Part shown: positions 23,120-32,284 of the stretch, in pieces | How positions within the stretch are numbered: position 1 is the first letter of the stretch | How the letters are laid out: every line of letters starts with the position of its first letter | NCBI GenBank assembly: GCA_900770655.1 | Contig: CAAGLA010000005.1 | Span: 1 to 32,851, forward strand | Direction: 5' to 3' | Origin: Bacteroidaceae bacterium | GTDB taxonomy: Bacteria; Bacteroidota; Bacteroidia; Bacteroidales; Bacteroidaceae | DNA length: 32,851 nucleotides | Translations under genes and position numbers: made by a program | The notes under the pieces: model-generated | What the model saw: only the letters and a program-made list of their open reading frames with translations | The model's database searches: none | What the model was told of the DNA's origin: nothing

Positions 23120-25715
23120 ATAGGCTGTTGGTGAACACCAGTTTGTTATCGGCAACATCTGCTTTTATAGGTATGCCTTTTTCTACAGCTCCGGCAAGGA
23201 CCTGCTTCGAGAGGTCGTTGAGCAGGTAACGCTGTATTGCTCTCTTTATTGGGCGCGCTCCGAATTCAGGGTCGAATCCGGCTGCTGCAATGAAGTCTAT
23301 TGCGGCGTCGCTCAACACAAGCTTTATATCGCTTTCGGCAAGCATAGTACAGAGCGAGGCAACCTGAAGACGTACAATATTGCGTGTCTCTTCCTCGCCA
23401 AGCGGGGTGAACATTATTGTTTCGTCTATGCGGTTGAGGAATTCGGGGCGTATACTTTTCTTGAGCATCTCCAGAATTCCGGCTTTGGTCTCCTCTATAA
23501 CCCTCTCGCGGTTGCTTTCATTAATGGTTGCAAACTGCTCCTGTATGTACCCGCTGCCTAAATTGCTGGTCATTATTATAATGGTGTTCTTGAAATTTAC
23601 CACTCTGCCTTTGTTGTCGGTGAGACGGCCATCGTCGAGCACCTGCAGGAGTATGTTGAACACGTCGGGGTGTGCCTTTTCAATCTCGTCGAAAAGAACT
23701 ACGGAGTAGGGCTTGCGGCGCACAGCCTCGGTGAGCTGTCCGCCTTCGTCATAGCCTACGTATCCCGGAGGGGCGCCAATGAGGCGCGACACGGAGAACT
23801 TCTCTTGGTATTCGCTCATATCTATTCTTGTCATAAGCGACTCGTCGTTGAAGAGGTAGCTTGCAAGTGCTTTGGCAAGCTCGGTCTTTCCCACACCTGT
23901 GCTGCCCAAAAAGATGAACGAGCCTATGGGGCGTTTGGGGTCCTGCAGGCCGGCACGGCTGCGCCTTACTGCATCGCTCACTGCCTGTATGGCCTCTTCT
24001 TGCCCTACAACACGCTTGTGCAGCTCCTCTTCGAGTGTGAGAAGTTTCTCTCTTTCGCTCTGCAGCATCTTGCTCACCGGTATTCCTGTCCAGCGCGATA
24101 CAATATCGGCAATGTCTTCGGCTGTTACCTCTTCTTTTATCATTGCCTCGCCGCCTTGTGCTGCGTGCAGCTCTTCCTGTACCTTTGCAATATCGTCTTC
24201 AAGGGCTTTTATCTTGCCGTAGCGAATCTCGGCTACACGACCGTAATCGCCTTCGCGCTCAGCTTTTTCGGCTTCGAACTTAAGTTCTTCAATCTGCTGC
24301 TTTGCGCCCTGTATGCGGTCGGCAAGCTCTTTTTCGCGTTGCCACTTGGCACGCAGGCTTTTTTCCTGTTCTTTGAGGGTCGATATCTCTTTGGCGAGCA
24401 TTGCCAACTTGGGCTCGTCTTTTTCGCGTTTTATTGCTTCGCGTTCAATCTCCAACTGCTTTATGTGACGCGATATTTCGTCGAGCTCCTCGGGGAGTGA
24501 GTTGCGCTCCATACGCAGTTTGGCTGCAGCCTCGTCTATGAGGTCTATGGCCTTGTCGGGGAGGAAACGCTCTGTTATGTAACGGTCGCTGAGCGTGACG
24601 GCTGCTATTATGGCGTCGTCTTGTATACGCACCTTGTGGTGGTTTTCGTAACGTTCCTTAAGACCGCGCAGAATAGATATGCTGCTCATCTTGTCGGGTT
24701 CGCTGACAAGCACGCTCTGGAAACGGCGCTCGAGTGCCTTGTCTTTCTCGAAGTATTTCTGGTATTCGTCGAGGGTGGTGGCACCTATAGAGCGCAACTC
24801 GCCACGTGCAAGGGCCGGTTTGAGGATGTTGGCAGCGTCCATTGCGCCTTCGCTCTTCCCGGCTCCCACAAGTGTGTGTATCTCGTCTATGAAGAGTATT
24901 ATGTTTCCTTCGGATTTTGTGACTTCGCCAATTACTGCCTTCAGCCTCTCTTCGAACTCTCCTTTGTATTTTGCTCCTGCTACAAGTGCTCCCATATCGA
25001 GCGAGAAAATCTGCTTGTCGCGCAGGTTGTCGGGGACATCGCCGCGCACAATGCGTCCGGCAAGCCCTTCGACAATGGCGGTCTTGCCTGTTCCCGGCTC
25101 TCCAATGAGTATGGGGTTGTTCTTTGTGCGGCGGCTGAGTATCTGGAGTATGCGCCTAATCTCGTCGTCGCGGCCAATAACGGGGTCGAGCTTGCCGCTA
25201 AGAGCAGCTTCGTTGAGGTTCATAGCATATTTGCTCAGTGCGAGGTAGCTCTCTTCGGCGCTCTGCGATGTTACCTTACTGCCACGGCGCAGCTCCTCTA
25301 TGGCCTTTTTGAGTTCGCTCTTCGTAACGCCGTTTTTCTTTAGAATATCGGAAACGGGGCTGCCTGTTTCCAACAGCGCAATGAGAAGCGGCTCTACCGA
25401 CACGAACTCGTCGCCAAGTTGCTTGGCTGCCTCTTCGGCCTTCTGCAGCACGCTGTTGCTTTCGCGGCTAAGGTATGGTGTGCTGTCGCCTGTTACGCGT
25501 GGTAGTTTGCGGTATGAACTCTCTACTTCGGCGGTTATGTTTTGTATGTTGCCGCTTGTCTTCTGCAATAGGAAAGAGACTATTTGCTCGTTGGTTTTTA
25601 GAACTCCTCCCATTATGTGTGCGGGCTCAATTACCTGTTGTCCCAGCGACTGTGCTATGTTAATAGCTTCATTGATTGCCTCTTGGGCTTTGATTGTAAA
25701 TTTGTTAAAGTTCAT
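23118..25715 (-). CDS. clpB: ATP-dependent disaggregase ClpB
   Basis: An 865-residue Hsp100 chaperone that, with DnaK, pulls proteins out of aggregates. In order: Clp N-domain (MNFNKFTIKAQEAINEA, about 1-145), first AAA+ module with Walker A GEPGTGKT (about residue 200) and Walker B ILFIDEIHTLVGAG, the coiled-coil middle domain (AKLRMERNSLPEELDEI, AEKAEREGDYGRVAEIRYGK) that separates ClpB from ClpA, and second AAA+ module with GSTGVGKT (about 600), VVLFDEIEKAHPD and NRIDETIMF. ATG 25715 was chosen because it gives the canonical N-terminus and is preceded by AAGGAG at 9 nt; the longer frame adds 21 unrelated residues. Two TGACAAAATG boxes lie 58-87 nt upstream. Confidence 0.97.
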   Translation of the reverse strand: MNFNKFTIKAQEAINEAINIAQSLGQQVIEPAHIMGGVLKTNEQIVSFLLQKTSGNIQNITAEVESSYRKLPRVTGDSTPYLSRESNSVLQKAEEAAKQLGDEFVSVEPLLIALLETGSPVSDILKKNGVTKSELKKAIEELRRGSKVTSQSAEESYLALSKYAMNLNEAALSGKLDPVIGRDDEIRRILQILSRRTKNNPILIGEPGTGKTAIVEGLAGRIVRGDVPDNLRDKQIFSLDMGALVAGAKYKGEFEERLKAVIGEVTKSEGNIILFIDEIHTLVGAGKSEGAMDAANILKPALARGELRSIGATTLDEYQKYFEKDKALERRFQSVLVSEPDKMSSISILRGLKERYENHHKVRIQDDAIIAAVTLSDRYITERFLPDKAIDLIDEAAAKLRMERNSLPEELDEISRHIKQLEIEREAIKREKDEPKLAMLAKEISTLKEQEKSLRAKWQREKELADRIQGAKQQIEELKFEAEKAEREGDYGRVAEIRYGKIKALEDDIAKVQEELHAAQGGEAMIKEEVTAEDIADIVSRWTGIPVSKMLQSEREKLLTLEEELHKRVVGQEEAIQAVSDAVRRSRAGLQDPKRPIGSFIFLGSTGVGKTELAKALASYLFNDESLMTRIDMSEYQEKFSVSRLIGAPPGYVGYDEGGQLTEAVRRKPYSVVLFDEIEKAHPDVFNILLQVLDDGRLTDNKGRVVNFKNTIIIMTSNLGSGYIQEQFATINESNRERVIEETKAGILEMLKKSIRPEFLNRIDETIMFTPLGEEETRNIVRLQVASLCTMLAESDIKLVLSDAAIDFIAAAGFDPEFGARPIKRAIQRYLLNDLSKQVLAGAVEKGIPIKADVADNKLVFTNSL

Positions 25716-25772
25716 AGTTTTAATCTCCTTTCGTATGAAATAGAACAAATTTGTTACCAAAGCGGTTTTGCG

Positions 25773-25802
25773 TGACAAAATGACTGTACGGATGACAAAA
25801 TG
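25773..25802. promoter_or_regulatory. Tandem TGACAAAATG boxes upstream of clpB
   Basis: The 10-bp sequence TGACAAAATG occurs exactly at 25773-25782 and 25793-25802, 20 bp apart, two helical turns. The site is in the promoter distance from the clpB start and no Bacteroides-type -7/-33 pair was found there, so an operator or alternative promoter for heat-shock control is plausible. The outer copy overlaps the adjacent terminator palindrome. Confidence 0.4.
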
Positions 25803-25836
25803 TCGGTTGTTGCAGCTGCAACAACCGACATTTTGT
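25795..25836. terminator. 42-nt perfect palindrome, terminator of the upstream FAS1 lipoprotein gene
   Basis: Positions 25795-25836 are perfectly self-complementary (21-bp arms, centre TGCAGCTGCA). It lies 20 nt after the FAS1 gene stop on the minus strand and has T-tracts on both sides. It separates that gene from clpB. Confidence 0.85.
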
Positions 25837-25855
25837 TTTTATATACCTTATAATA

Positions 25856-27949
25856 TTAATAAATATCTTCGGGCTTGTTGGGGTTCGACAGAATTCCTGT
25901 AGGTACCAGCTCCAGATAGTCTTGGTCGAACTGCTTGAGAACGCCGGTGCTGTTCTCGCTCACGTCCTTGAAACGCAACCAGTGGTCGCCGCGGTCGAGA
26001 CGGTAGGTGCCTATAATCTTTCTTAAAGCCTGCTCGCTGTCGCGCATAGTGCCGTGCGGTATACTATCCTCGAGAATAATGCTGCCCGGACCACGCATAT
26101 ATCCGCGGTTTCTCATAGCCTTGTCGCTCTCTCTGGCCTCCTCTTCAGTCATATCGGAAACGGGTTCCCAGCCTATAAGAACACTGGTTTCGGTGTTCCA
26201 ACGGAGGTCGACCGGAATTCCGGCAATCTTGCCGTCGACATAGAACTGGCATACACCGCGGTAGTATCCTTTGGGGTAACCGAAACGTATCTCGTATGTT
26301 CCGGGGGGAACGTGCGGAATACGGTATTTGAAATCGTATTTTCCTTCAACAATGAATTCGTCGCCTTGGAAGTTGGCGTATGAACCGAGATATGTTCTGT
26401 GAGGGCGGAAGTAGAATACTTCGGTATCTTCGTTAAGGACTACGAAGTCTTTACAGAAGTCGTTGGGGATGTATGTTACAACGTTTCCGTCTGTCGACAA
26501 ATCCCAACGTACACCGTTGTTGGTGAGTTCGGGGAGAATTGCCGACACGTCCATACGTATTCTCTCGTTCATAATGTTGCCGGCCATCTCGTCTTCGTTG
26601 TAGATGAGTATGCGGTCTATTGTGTATATGAAACCGTTAAGCGCGTTGGGGTCGAAATCTTCCATACCGGGGTACTTGGCGGTAGTTGTGCTTGCCTTTT
26701 CTACAACAACGTTTATATGGTTAACCATTTCGGGGTTGTGGCATACCGTACCTTTTTCCTGACCATAGTTTACTACGATGTAGTTCTTGAGCTCGTGGTT
26801 GGTGTATGGCTTTGTTATCTTAACCATTGTGTAGGGCATCAATGTTTCGTAGTATTCTTGGGTGTCGAACTTTGTTATGTTAAGGTTGACATTTGAATTG
26901 AACAAAGCCTTTGTGTTGTTGTAGTTTTCCATTACGAAACCGCCGGGGCCTGTAGATGAACTGTAGAGCAATTGACGGTCTATAACGTGGTAGGCAACGA
27001 ACTTGTAGAGCGCGTTGTTAGGGTTTGTGTAGTCGCCCTGTGCCTCTGTGCCGTACCACTTCTCGGCAAAGGCTATAAGCTCGTCGAGGTTGTTTATTCC
27101 GTAACTGCGGTAGAGCGAGTCGGGCTCTATGAGTACTGTGTATTTCTGCTTTTTCTCAAAGGGGTAGGGCGATGTCGAGGTTTCTGAATCGAGGGACGGG
27201 CCTTCCTTTGTGTTGTCGTAATCGGGGTCCAGTTCATAGATATAGAGCAATGAATCTATTCCCGTTGCGAGTATTGCCGAATAGAACAGGCTGAACTGGG
27301 GCTGTTTTTGTATGAGCTCGGGAAGGAGGTCGTTCGACGGGCTTAGAACTCCGTTTATTACCTGTACATAGCCATTCTCCATTTCGAGGTCGGGCTCAAT
27401 GATGAGCACCTTTTCGTTAAGGAGTGAATAGTGGCGGCCGTTTTCATCGGTGTATGGGCCTACTGTTGTTGCACGGCCGTTCATTGTGGTCTTGGGAAAG
27501 GCGCCTTCGTTTATGTCGGTTGTGCGGTATCCCAACTCTATGAGGTGGTTCTTGGCTATTTGCGTTGCCATACTGTCGCTAATCTCTTCGAGGTAGGGCG
27601 AAGTGATACCGGTGTTCTCGCCTTGGAGGTAGAGGGCGTACTGCTGGGCTATGAAGGAGTCTACAGCCTCGTTGGTTGGAATGAAACAGGTGTAGGAACC
27701 GTAGGTCGAGAGGGTCTTTATTACACTCGATGCATCGTTCCTTCCAAATTTTGCTTTGGTGAGGATGTAGGTGAAACTGCTGAACCTTTCGGGGTTGTTC
27801 TCGAGGTATGTCGAAATTAACTCGCCCTTGAATGTAAAACGGTTCTCTTTTGAAATCTCATCTTGGCAGGCTGTTGTTAACAGCATTGTCATTCCTGTGA
27901 CTATACACAGTATAACCGCCATAAATAATTTTTCGCTTTTGCTTTTCAT
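25856..27949 (-). CDS. Fasciclin (FAS1) domain surface lipoprotein, copy A
   Basis: A 697-residue lipoprotein. The signal ends in a lipobox with Cys28 (MLLTTACQDE). The Asp-Glu just after Cys resembles the acidic export signal that sends Bacteroidota lipoproteins to the cell surface. Two FAS1-type domains are visible: about 38-215 (YTCFIPTNEAVDSFI to VQVINGVLSPSN) and about 218-480 (FSLFYSAILATG, YKFVAYHVIDRQLLYSS, FIYTIDRILIYNEDEM). A third, beta-rich region closes the protein (GTYEIRFGYPKGYYRGVCQF, GDHWLRFKDV, DYLELVPTGIL). FAS1 domains commonly mediate adhesion. It lies 25 nt downstream of nadE on the same strand, so may be co-transcribed with it, and is a paralogue of the gene at 30037-32223. 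Such proteins often sit beside SusC/SusD genes; none is present here. Confidence 0.82.
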   Translation of the reverse strand: MKSKSEKLFMAVILCIVTGMTMLLTTACQDEISKENRFTFKGELISTYLENNPERFSSFTYILTKAKFGRNDASSVIKTLSTYGSYTCFIPTNEAVDSFIAQQYALYLQGENTGITSPYLEEISDSMATQIAKNHLIELGYRTTDINEGAFPKTTMNGRATTVGPYTDENGRHYSLLNEKVLIIEPDLEMENGYVQVINGVLSPSNDLLPELIQKQPQFSLFYSAILATGIDSLLYIYELDPDYDNTKEGPSLDSETSTSPYPFEKKQKYTVLIEPDSLYRSYGINNLDELIAFAEKWYGTEAQGDYTNPNNALYKFVAYHVIDRQLLYSSSTGPGGFVMENYNNTKALFNSNVNLNITKFDTQEYYETLMPYTMVKITKPYTNHELKNYIVVNYGQEKGTVCHNPEMVNHINVVVEKASTTTAKYPGMEDFDPNALNGFIYTIDRILIYNEDEMAGNIMNERIRMDVSAILPELTNNGVRWDLSTDGNVVTYIPNDFCKDFVVLNEDTEVFYFRPHRTYLGSYANFQGDEFIVEGKYDFKYRIPHVPPGTYEIRFGYPKGYYRGVCQFYVDGKIAGIPVDLRWNTETSVLIGWEPVSDMTEEEARESDKAMRNRGYMRGPGSIILEDSIPHGTMRDSEQALRKIIGTYRLDRGDHWLRFKDVSENSTGVLKQFDQDYLELVPTGILSNPNKPEDIY

Positions 27950-27974
27950 TTTGTGGTTCTGTTAATATTGTTTT

Positions 27975-29864
27975 TTATATATTCTTTTCGCAGGCTTGGC
28001 TCCAAATGCTGTGGCTTGTGTCCGATGTCATCTTCCAGCCTGTTGTCGGGTTCAGGCTGCAGAATCCTGTGTCGGGGCCGTCGGGCATACAGGAGCGTTT
28101 GAACTGTTGGGTGAAGAACCTTCGGAAGAATGTCGTCAGCCACTTTTTTATGGTCTCTTTGCTGTAGCTGCCGGCAAATGTCCTTTCGGCCATAGCGAAT
28201 ATCTTCTCGGGTGAGTAACCGTACCGTGTAAAGTGGTATATGAAGAAATCGTGAAGCTCGTATGGCCCAACAAGGTCTTCGGTCTTTTGTGCTATATTGC
28301 CTTTGTCGTCTGTGGGGACAAGCTCGGGCGATACAGGTGTCTCTATTATGTCTATCAGTGTCTTGCTTATCTCTTTGTTGCTTTCGTTGCGGGCAACCCA
28401 GTGTACTATCTGGCGCACAAGAGTCTTGGGGATTGTTGCGTTGACGCTGTACATACTCATATGGTCGCCGTTGTATGTGGCCCAGCCGAGAGCGAGTTCA
28501 GACAGGTCGCCTGTGCCTATTACAATGCCGTTTTCTTGGTTGGCTATGTCCATAAGTATTTGTGTGCGCTCCCTTGCCTGTGCATTTTCGTATGTAACGT
28601 CGTGTACTTCGGTGTTGTGCCCAATGTCCTTGAAGTGTTGAATGCAGGCCTCTTTAATGGATATCTCGCGTATGGTTGTACCAATGCTCTGCATTAATGT
28701 GTGGGCGTTGCCGTATGTGCGGCCGCTTGTGCCGAACCCGGGCATTGTCACTGCTGTTATGTCGCTGTGCGGCTTGCCGGCAATGTCGCAGGCCTTTGCT
28801 GCTGCAAGCAGTGCGAGGGTTGAGTCGAGCCCGCCCGAAACTCCTATGACACAACTCTTGCTGCCGGTGTGTACCAAACGGCGTGCAAGGGCTGTTGCCT
28901 GCAAGGTGAATATCTCTTCGCAATAGGTGTCTATGCTGCCGTCGCTTGGCAGGAATGGTGTGGGGGAGAATGTACGGGTAAACCGGGCGTTGCTGTTCTC
29001 CTTTTGCGGAATGTGTATGGTAACTGCTGTGCCGGGCTGTGAAAAGCTCTCTTTGCCGCGGCGTTGCTTTGTTGTCTTCTCGCAGTCTACATCGGTTGCT
29101 ATAAACTGTGCTGCTGTGGTGAAGGGTTTGCCTTCGGCAATTATAGAGCCCTCTTCGGCAATGGCGCAGTAGCCGGAATGTACCGAATTGCTTGTGGACT
29201 CTCCCCAACCGCTTGCTGCGTGTATGTAACAGCTGCTGCAGCGGTGGCTGAACTCTTCAATTCTTCTCTTCTCGTGGCTTGTGCTGAGGGCTCTTGCTTC
29301 ACCGTTGGCCGGGTTGAGTATTATTTGTGCACCTTCTGTGGCCAACTGCGCACCGGGCGATAGAGGCAAGTGGGCATCGTTGCCAACCTCTACGGCAAAT
29401 GTGTAGAACGGGGTGGAGAATATGGCGTTGTTTACAATGGGAACCTCTGTGCCATCGATGTTCGCTGTTGCCCCGGCTGGGAGCCTGTCGCCGCTTGTAA
29501 AGGGATAGGAAGTTCTCTTTTTTGCTACGAAAGCGGCTATTTTGCCATTGTATATTACTGCTGCTGTGTTGTATACTGAATTCTTGTGTGCCAGAGGTGT
29601 TCCTGCTACAACAATGGGTGACTTGCCATCTGTTGTGGCTGCTATGGCTTTGAGTGCTTCTATGCTGCTTGCCAGCAGGTGGGGGTGGGTATATAGCTCA
29701 CCGCAACTGCACGATGTTACGCATAGTTCGGGCAAGAGTAGAAGTTCTGTTCCTGCCTTTGCTGCATCGCCTATTATGGAAATTATGCTGCTTGCATTCT
29801 CTGTGCAATCGGCTACCGCAATTGTTGGCACTGCGGCAACTGCTTTTACGAATCCGTACTTCAT
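27975..29864 (-). CDS. nadE: NAD(+) synthetase, glutamine-dependent architecture with an altered glutaminase site
   Basis: A 629-residue two-domain enzyme that amidates nicotinic acid adenine dinucleotide to NAD. The C-terminal synthetase is intact: pyrophosphate loop GVSGGLDST (341-349), MPGFGTSGRTY, TGDLSELALGWATYNGDHMS and ELHDFFIYHF. The N-terminal nitrilase-type glutaminase keeps Glu46 (LLPELCVTS) and Lys115 (VAKK), but where the family has 'EICED' with the nucleophilic Cys this protein reads VEVGNDAHLP with Gly161. The usual LPNY/EFYE segment after the lysine is also shortened. Alignment is anchored by GAQIILN and GWGESTS further on. The domain is therefore probably glutaminase-dead and the enzyme ammonia-dependent. 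The position assignment was made by eye against remembered Bacteroides sequences. Confidence 0.88.
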   Translation of the reverse strand: MKYGFVKAVAAVPTIAVADCTENASSIISIIGDAAKAGTELLLLPELCVTSCSCGELYTHPHLLASSIEALKAIAATTDGKSPIVVAGTPLAHKNSVYNTAAVIYNGKIAAFVAKKRTSYPFTSGDRLPAGATANIDGTEVPIVNNAIFSTPFYTFAVEVGNDAHLPLSPGAQLATEGAQIILNPANGEARALSTSHEKRRIEEFSHRCSSCYIHAASGWGESTSNSVHSGYCAIAEEGSIIAEGKPFTTAAQFIATDVDCEKTTKQRRGKESFSQPGTAVTIHIPQKENSNARFTRTFSPTPFLPSDGSIDTYCEEIFTLQATALARRLVHTGSKSCVIGVSGGLDSTLALLAAAKACDIAGKPHSDITAVTMPGFGTSGRTYGNAHTLMQSIGTTIREISIKEACIQHFKDIGHNTEVHDVTYENAQARERTQILMDIANQENGIVIGTGDLSELALGWATYNGDHMSMYSVNATIPKTLVRQIVHWVARNESNKEISKTLIDIIETPVSPELVPTDDKGNIAQKTEDLVGPYELHDFFIYHFTRYGYSPEKIFAMAERTFAGSYSKETIKKWLTTFFRRFFTQQFKRSCMPDGPDTGFCSLNPTTGWKMTSDTSHSIWSQACEKNI

Positions 29865-29890
29865 ATTCTTTATCCTTCTGCACTTTCCTG

Positions 29891-29898
29891 CGAAGATA
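29891..29898 (-). promoter_or_regulatory. Possible -7 promoter box of nadE
   Basis: The minus-strand octamer TATCTTCG matches the -7 box seen before the DUF5606 gene and would give a leader of about 20 nt. No good -33 TTTG box lies at the right distance, so this is tentative. Confidence 0.3.
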
Positions 29899-29980
29899 GC
29901 GATATTAGTTGGATTTGTGTAATTTTATTGTCATTATTTTTTAATAAGGTGTAAAAAGAGCCTTTATTCACGAATCCATA

Positions 29981-30021
29981 AAAAGAAAAACGCGTGCAGT
30001 TTCTGCACGCGTTTTTCTTTT
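29981..30021. terminator. Strong terminator after FAS1 lipoprotein copy B
   Basis: Perfect 19-bp arms, GC-rich at the top (CGCGTGCAG) and A/T-rich at the base, enclose a 3-nt loop. T-tracts occur on both strands. It lies 15 nt after the stop codon and separates this gene from nadE. Confidence 0.9.
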
Positions 30022-30036
30022 GTTTTGAACAAACCT

Positions 30037-32223
30037 TTAATTCTGGTCTTCGGGCCTTGTGGGGTCTGAAATTACGATTGTAGGCACAATCTCCAAGTAG
30101 TCTTGGTTGAACTCGTTCAGTTTACCTGTTGAGTTTTCCATTACGTCCTTGAAACGCAACCAGTGGTCGCCTTGGTCGAGACGGAATGTACCGATTATCT
30201 TGCGTATTGCCAGAACCGATTCTCTCATACTTTGGCCGTCGGCCGGGTGACAGCTTGCGGGGCCCTTCATAAATCCGCGGTTACGCATAGCCTTGTCGCT
30301 CTCTCTGATTTCGGCTTCTGTCATACCTTCTTCGTCGAACCAACCGATGGTAATCTGGTTCTCGGAAGTGTTGCGCATATCTACCGGGATACCGCAAATC
30401 TTTCCGTCGAGGTAGAATTGTGCCACACCGCGCGCGTCACTCTGAGAGAATCCGAAGCGTATCTCGTATGTTCCTGTAGGAACGTAAGGTATACGGTATT
30501 CGAAGTCGTACTTTCCTGTTACAAGCAACTCGTCACCTTGGTAGTTTACATAACCGCCGAGGCTTGTAGAATGTGGTCTCAGGTAGTATATGTCGGAAGT
30601 CTCGTTGTTTACTCTAAGGCGTGTGCTGTAGTTCAATGGAATGTATGTCAGGGTGTACTCGTCGGCTTGTTGCCAGCGTACTTCGTTGCTGGTGAGTTCG
30701 GGGAAGAGTGAAATCACGTCCCAACGCATACGCTCTCTAAGCACGTTGCCCACCATTTCGTCTTCGTTGTAAACAAGAATGCGGTCTATGGTGTGAATCA
30801 TACCGTTGAGGGCACTTGGGTTGAATTTCTCCAATCCCGGGCGCTTCTTTGTTACGCTGATGGGCTCGACTACTACATTTATGTGGTGTGCCATTTCGGG
30901 ATTGTTGCAGAGTGAACCGCTGTTCTGTGCGTAGTTTATTACAATCTGCTGTCTCCAGTATGTTTCGCCGGTGTTGCTGTCGGTGTTATATGGGTAATAG
31001 CGTGTGTTGTTTGTAAACGGCTTTGTTACCTTAACCATAGTGTAGGGGAGGTTGGTTTCGAAGTAGTCGTAGCGGTCGAAACTCTTTGGCATATTGGTCT
31101 CTGAATAATAAGAACTATCGGAATTGTAGTAGTTCTCCATAATGAAACCGCCGGGGCCCGATGATGAACTGTAAACCAGCTGACGGTCGAGAATGTGGTA
31201 TGCTACAAACTTGTATACGGCATTCTTGGGGTTGGTGTAGTCGCCGGGTGCCTCTGTTCCGTACCAATGTGAAGCAAATTCTTCGAGTTCGTCGAGATTT
31301 GTTATTGCCATATTCAAAGAGTTCTTTGAAGGGTCGGCAAGGAGGTCGTCGCTCTCGACAAGAAGCGTGAAGCATTTGTGCTTGAATTTTGGTACAGGAG
31401 GTGTCTGCTTGTTTTGTGTTTCGAAGGCAGGACCTTTTACAGTGTTGTCGTAGTCGGGGTCTATATCGTATTCAGTAAGTCTTTCGTGCCAGCCTGTTGC
31501 CTGCAATGCACTGTTGAATACACTGAAACTTGGGTATGTTGCCAAGAGCTCGGCAGCCTTGAGGCTTGACGGTGCCAACACCTTGTCTATTACGTGGACA
31601 ACGCCGTTCTCCATTTCCAAGTCCTGCTCAATGATGCGTGATGTGTTGTTGAGCCATACGAATACTCTTCCGTTCTCGTCGGCAAGCGTTTCCGACTGTG
31701 TGATACGGCCGTTCATTGTATTGGTGGGGAATTTTCCGCCTTCACCTACCTCGCTTGTGAGGTATCCGCGTTCAATCAAGTGGTTTCTGGCAATAACGGT
31801 GGCCATACTGTCCGAAAGGTCGGAAAGATAGGGCGATGTTATACCGGTGTTTATGATGTGTTTTGTAGAATCGGCCTCGTGCTCTTCTACGCTACGCATA
31901 TACTCTTCGTACTGCTCTTGAATGTAGAGTTCTACTGCTTCGTTGGTTGGTGCAAAGCAGGTGTACGAACCGTATGTTGAGAGTGTCTTCAGCATACTTC
32001 CTGCCAAAGAATCTTTGCCGATTCTTGCTTTTGAAAGAATTTCACAGAAACTGCTGAATCTTTCGGGAGAACTCTCGAGGTAGCCCGAAATGAGCTCTCC
32101 TTTAAAAGTAAAGCGGTTTTCTGTGTTCACTTCGTCGACACAGCTTGTGAACGACGCAGCGGAAACAACCGCTAGGGCCGATAAAGCCCAAATCTTCATC
32201 TTTTTACCAAAGGTTCTGTTCAT
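30037..32223 (-). CDS. Fasciclin (FAS1) domain surface lipoprotein, copy B
   Basis: A 728-residue paralogue of the FAS1 lipoprotein at 25856-27949. Its lipobox gives Cys28 (ASFTSCVDE), again followed by Asp-Glu. Shared landmarks run through the whole length: NRFTFKGELIS, LSTYGSYTCFAPTNEAV, YKFVAYHILDRQLVYSSSSG, the INVVVE and MIHTIDRILVYNEDEM region, and the C-terminal GTYEIRFGFSQSDARGVAQF and DYLEIVPT. It has about 30 more residues, mainly in the first FAS1 domain and near 390-420 (YPYNTDSNTGETYWRQQ). A shorter start at ATG 32199 is possible. It has its own promoter and terminator, so is not co-transcribed with nadE. Confidence 0.82.
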   Translation of the reverse strand: MNRTFGKKMKIWALSALAVVSAASFTSCVDEVNTENRFTFKGELISGYLESSPERFSSFCEILSKARIGKDSLAGSMLKTLSTYGSYTCFAPTNEAVELYIQEQYEEYMRSVEEHEADSTKHIINTGITSPYLSDLSDSMATVIARNHLIERGYLTSEVGEGGKFPTNTMNGRITQSETLADENGRVFVWLNNTSRIIEQDLEMENGVVHVIDKVLAPSSLKAAELLATYPSFSVFNSALQATGWHERLTEYDIDPDYDNTVKGPAFETQNKQTPPVPKFKHKCFTLLVESDDLLADPSKNSLNMAITNLDELEEFASHWYGTEAPGDYTNPKNAVYKFVAYHILDRQLVYSSSSGPGGFIMENYYNSDSSYYSETNMPKSFDRYDYFETNLPYTMVKVTKPFTNNTRYYPYNTDSNTGETYWRQQIVINYAQNSGSLCNNPEMAHHINVVVEPISVTKKRPGLEKFNPSALNGMIHTIDRILVYNEDEMVGNVLRERMRWDVISLFPELTSNEVRWQQADEYTLTYIPLNYSTRLRVNNETSDIYYLRPHSTSLGGYVNYQGDELLVTGKYDFEYRIPYVPTGTYEIRFGFSQSDARGVAQFYLDGKICGIPVDMRNTSENQITIGWFDEEGMTEAEIRESDKAMRNRGFMKGPASCHPADGQSMRESVLAIRKIIGTFRLDQGDHWLRFKDVMENSTGKLNEFNQDYLEIVPTIVISDPTRPEDQN

Positions 32224-32284
32224 ATTATTTAGTTATTTTAAGTAAAAACGAGTTTGTTTTTAATAATTTATATTATTAATCCCT

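Noticed and set aside
23670..24500. Long + strand frame opposite clpB (276 codons)
   Set aside because: It is antisense to conserved ClpB coding sequence, cysteine- and aromatic-rich and without any domain; it is a by-product of clpB codon use.
25716..25778. Upstream start for clpB
   Set aside because: ATG 25715 gives the canonical ClpB N-terminus and has an AAGGAG ribosome binding site at proper distance.
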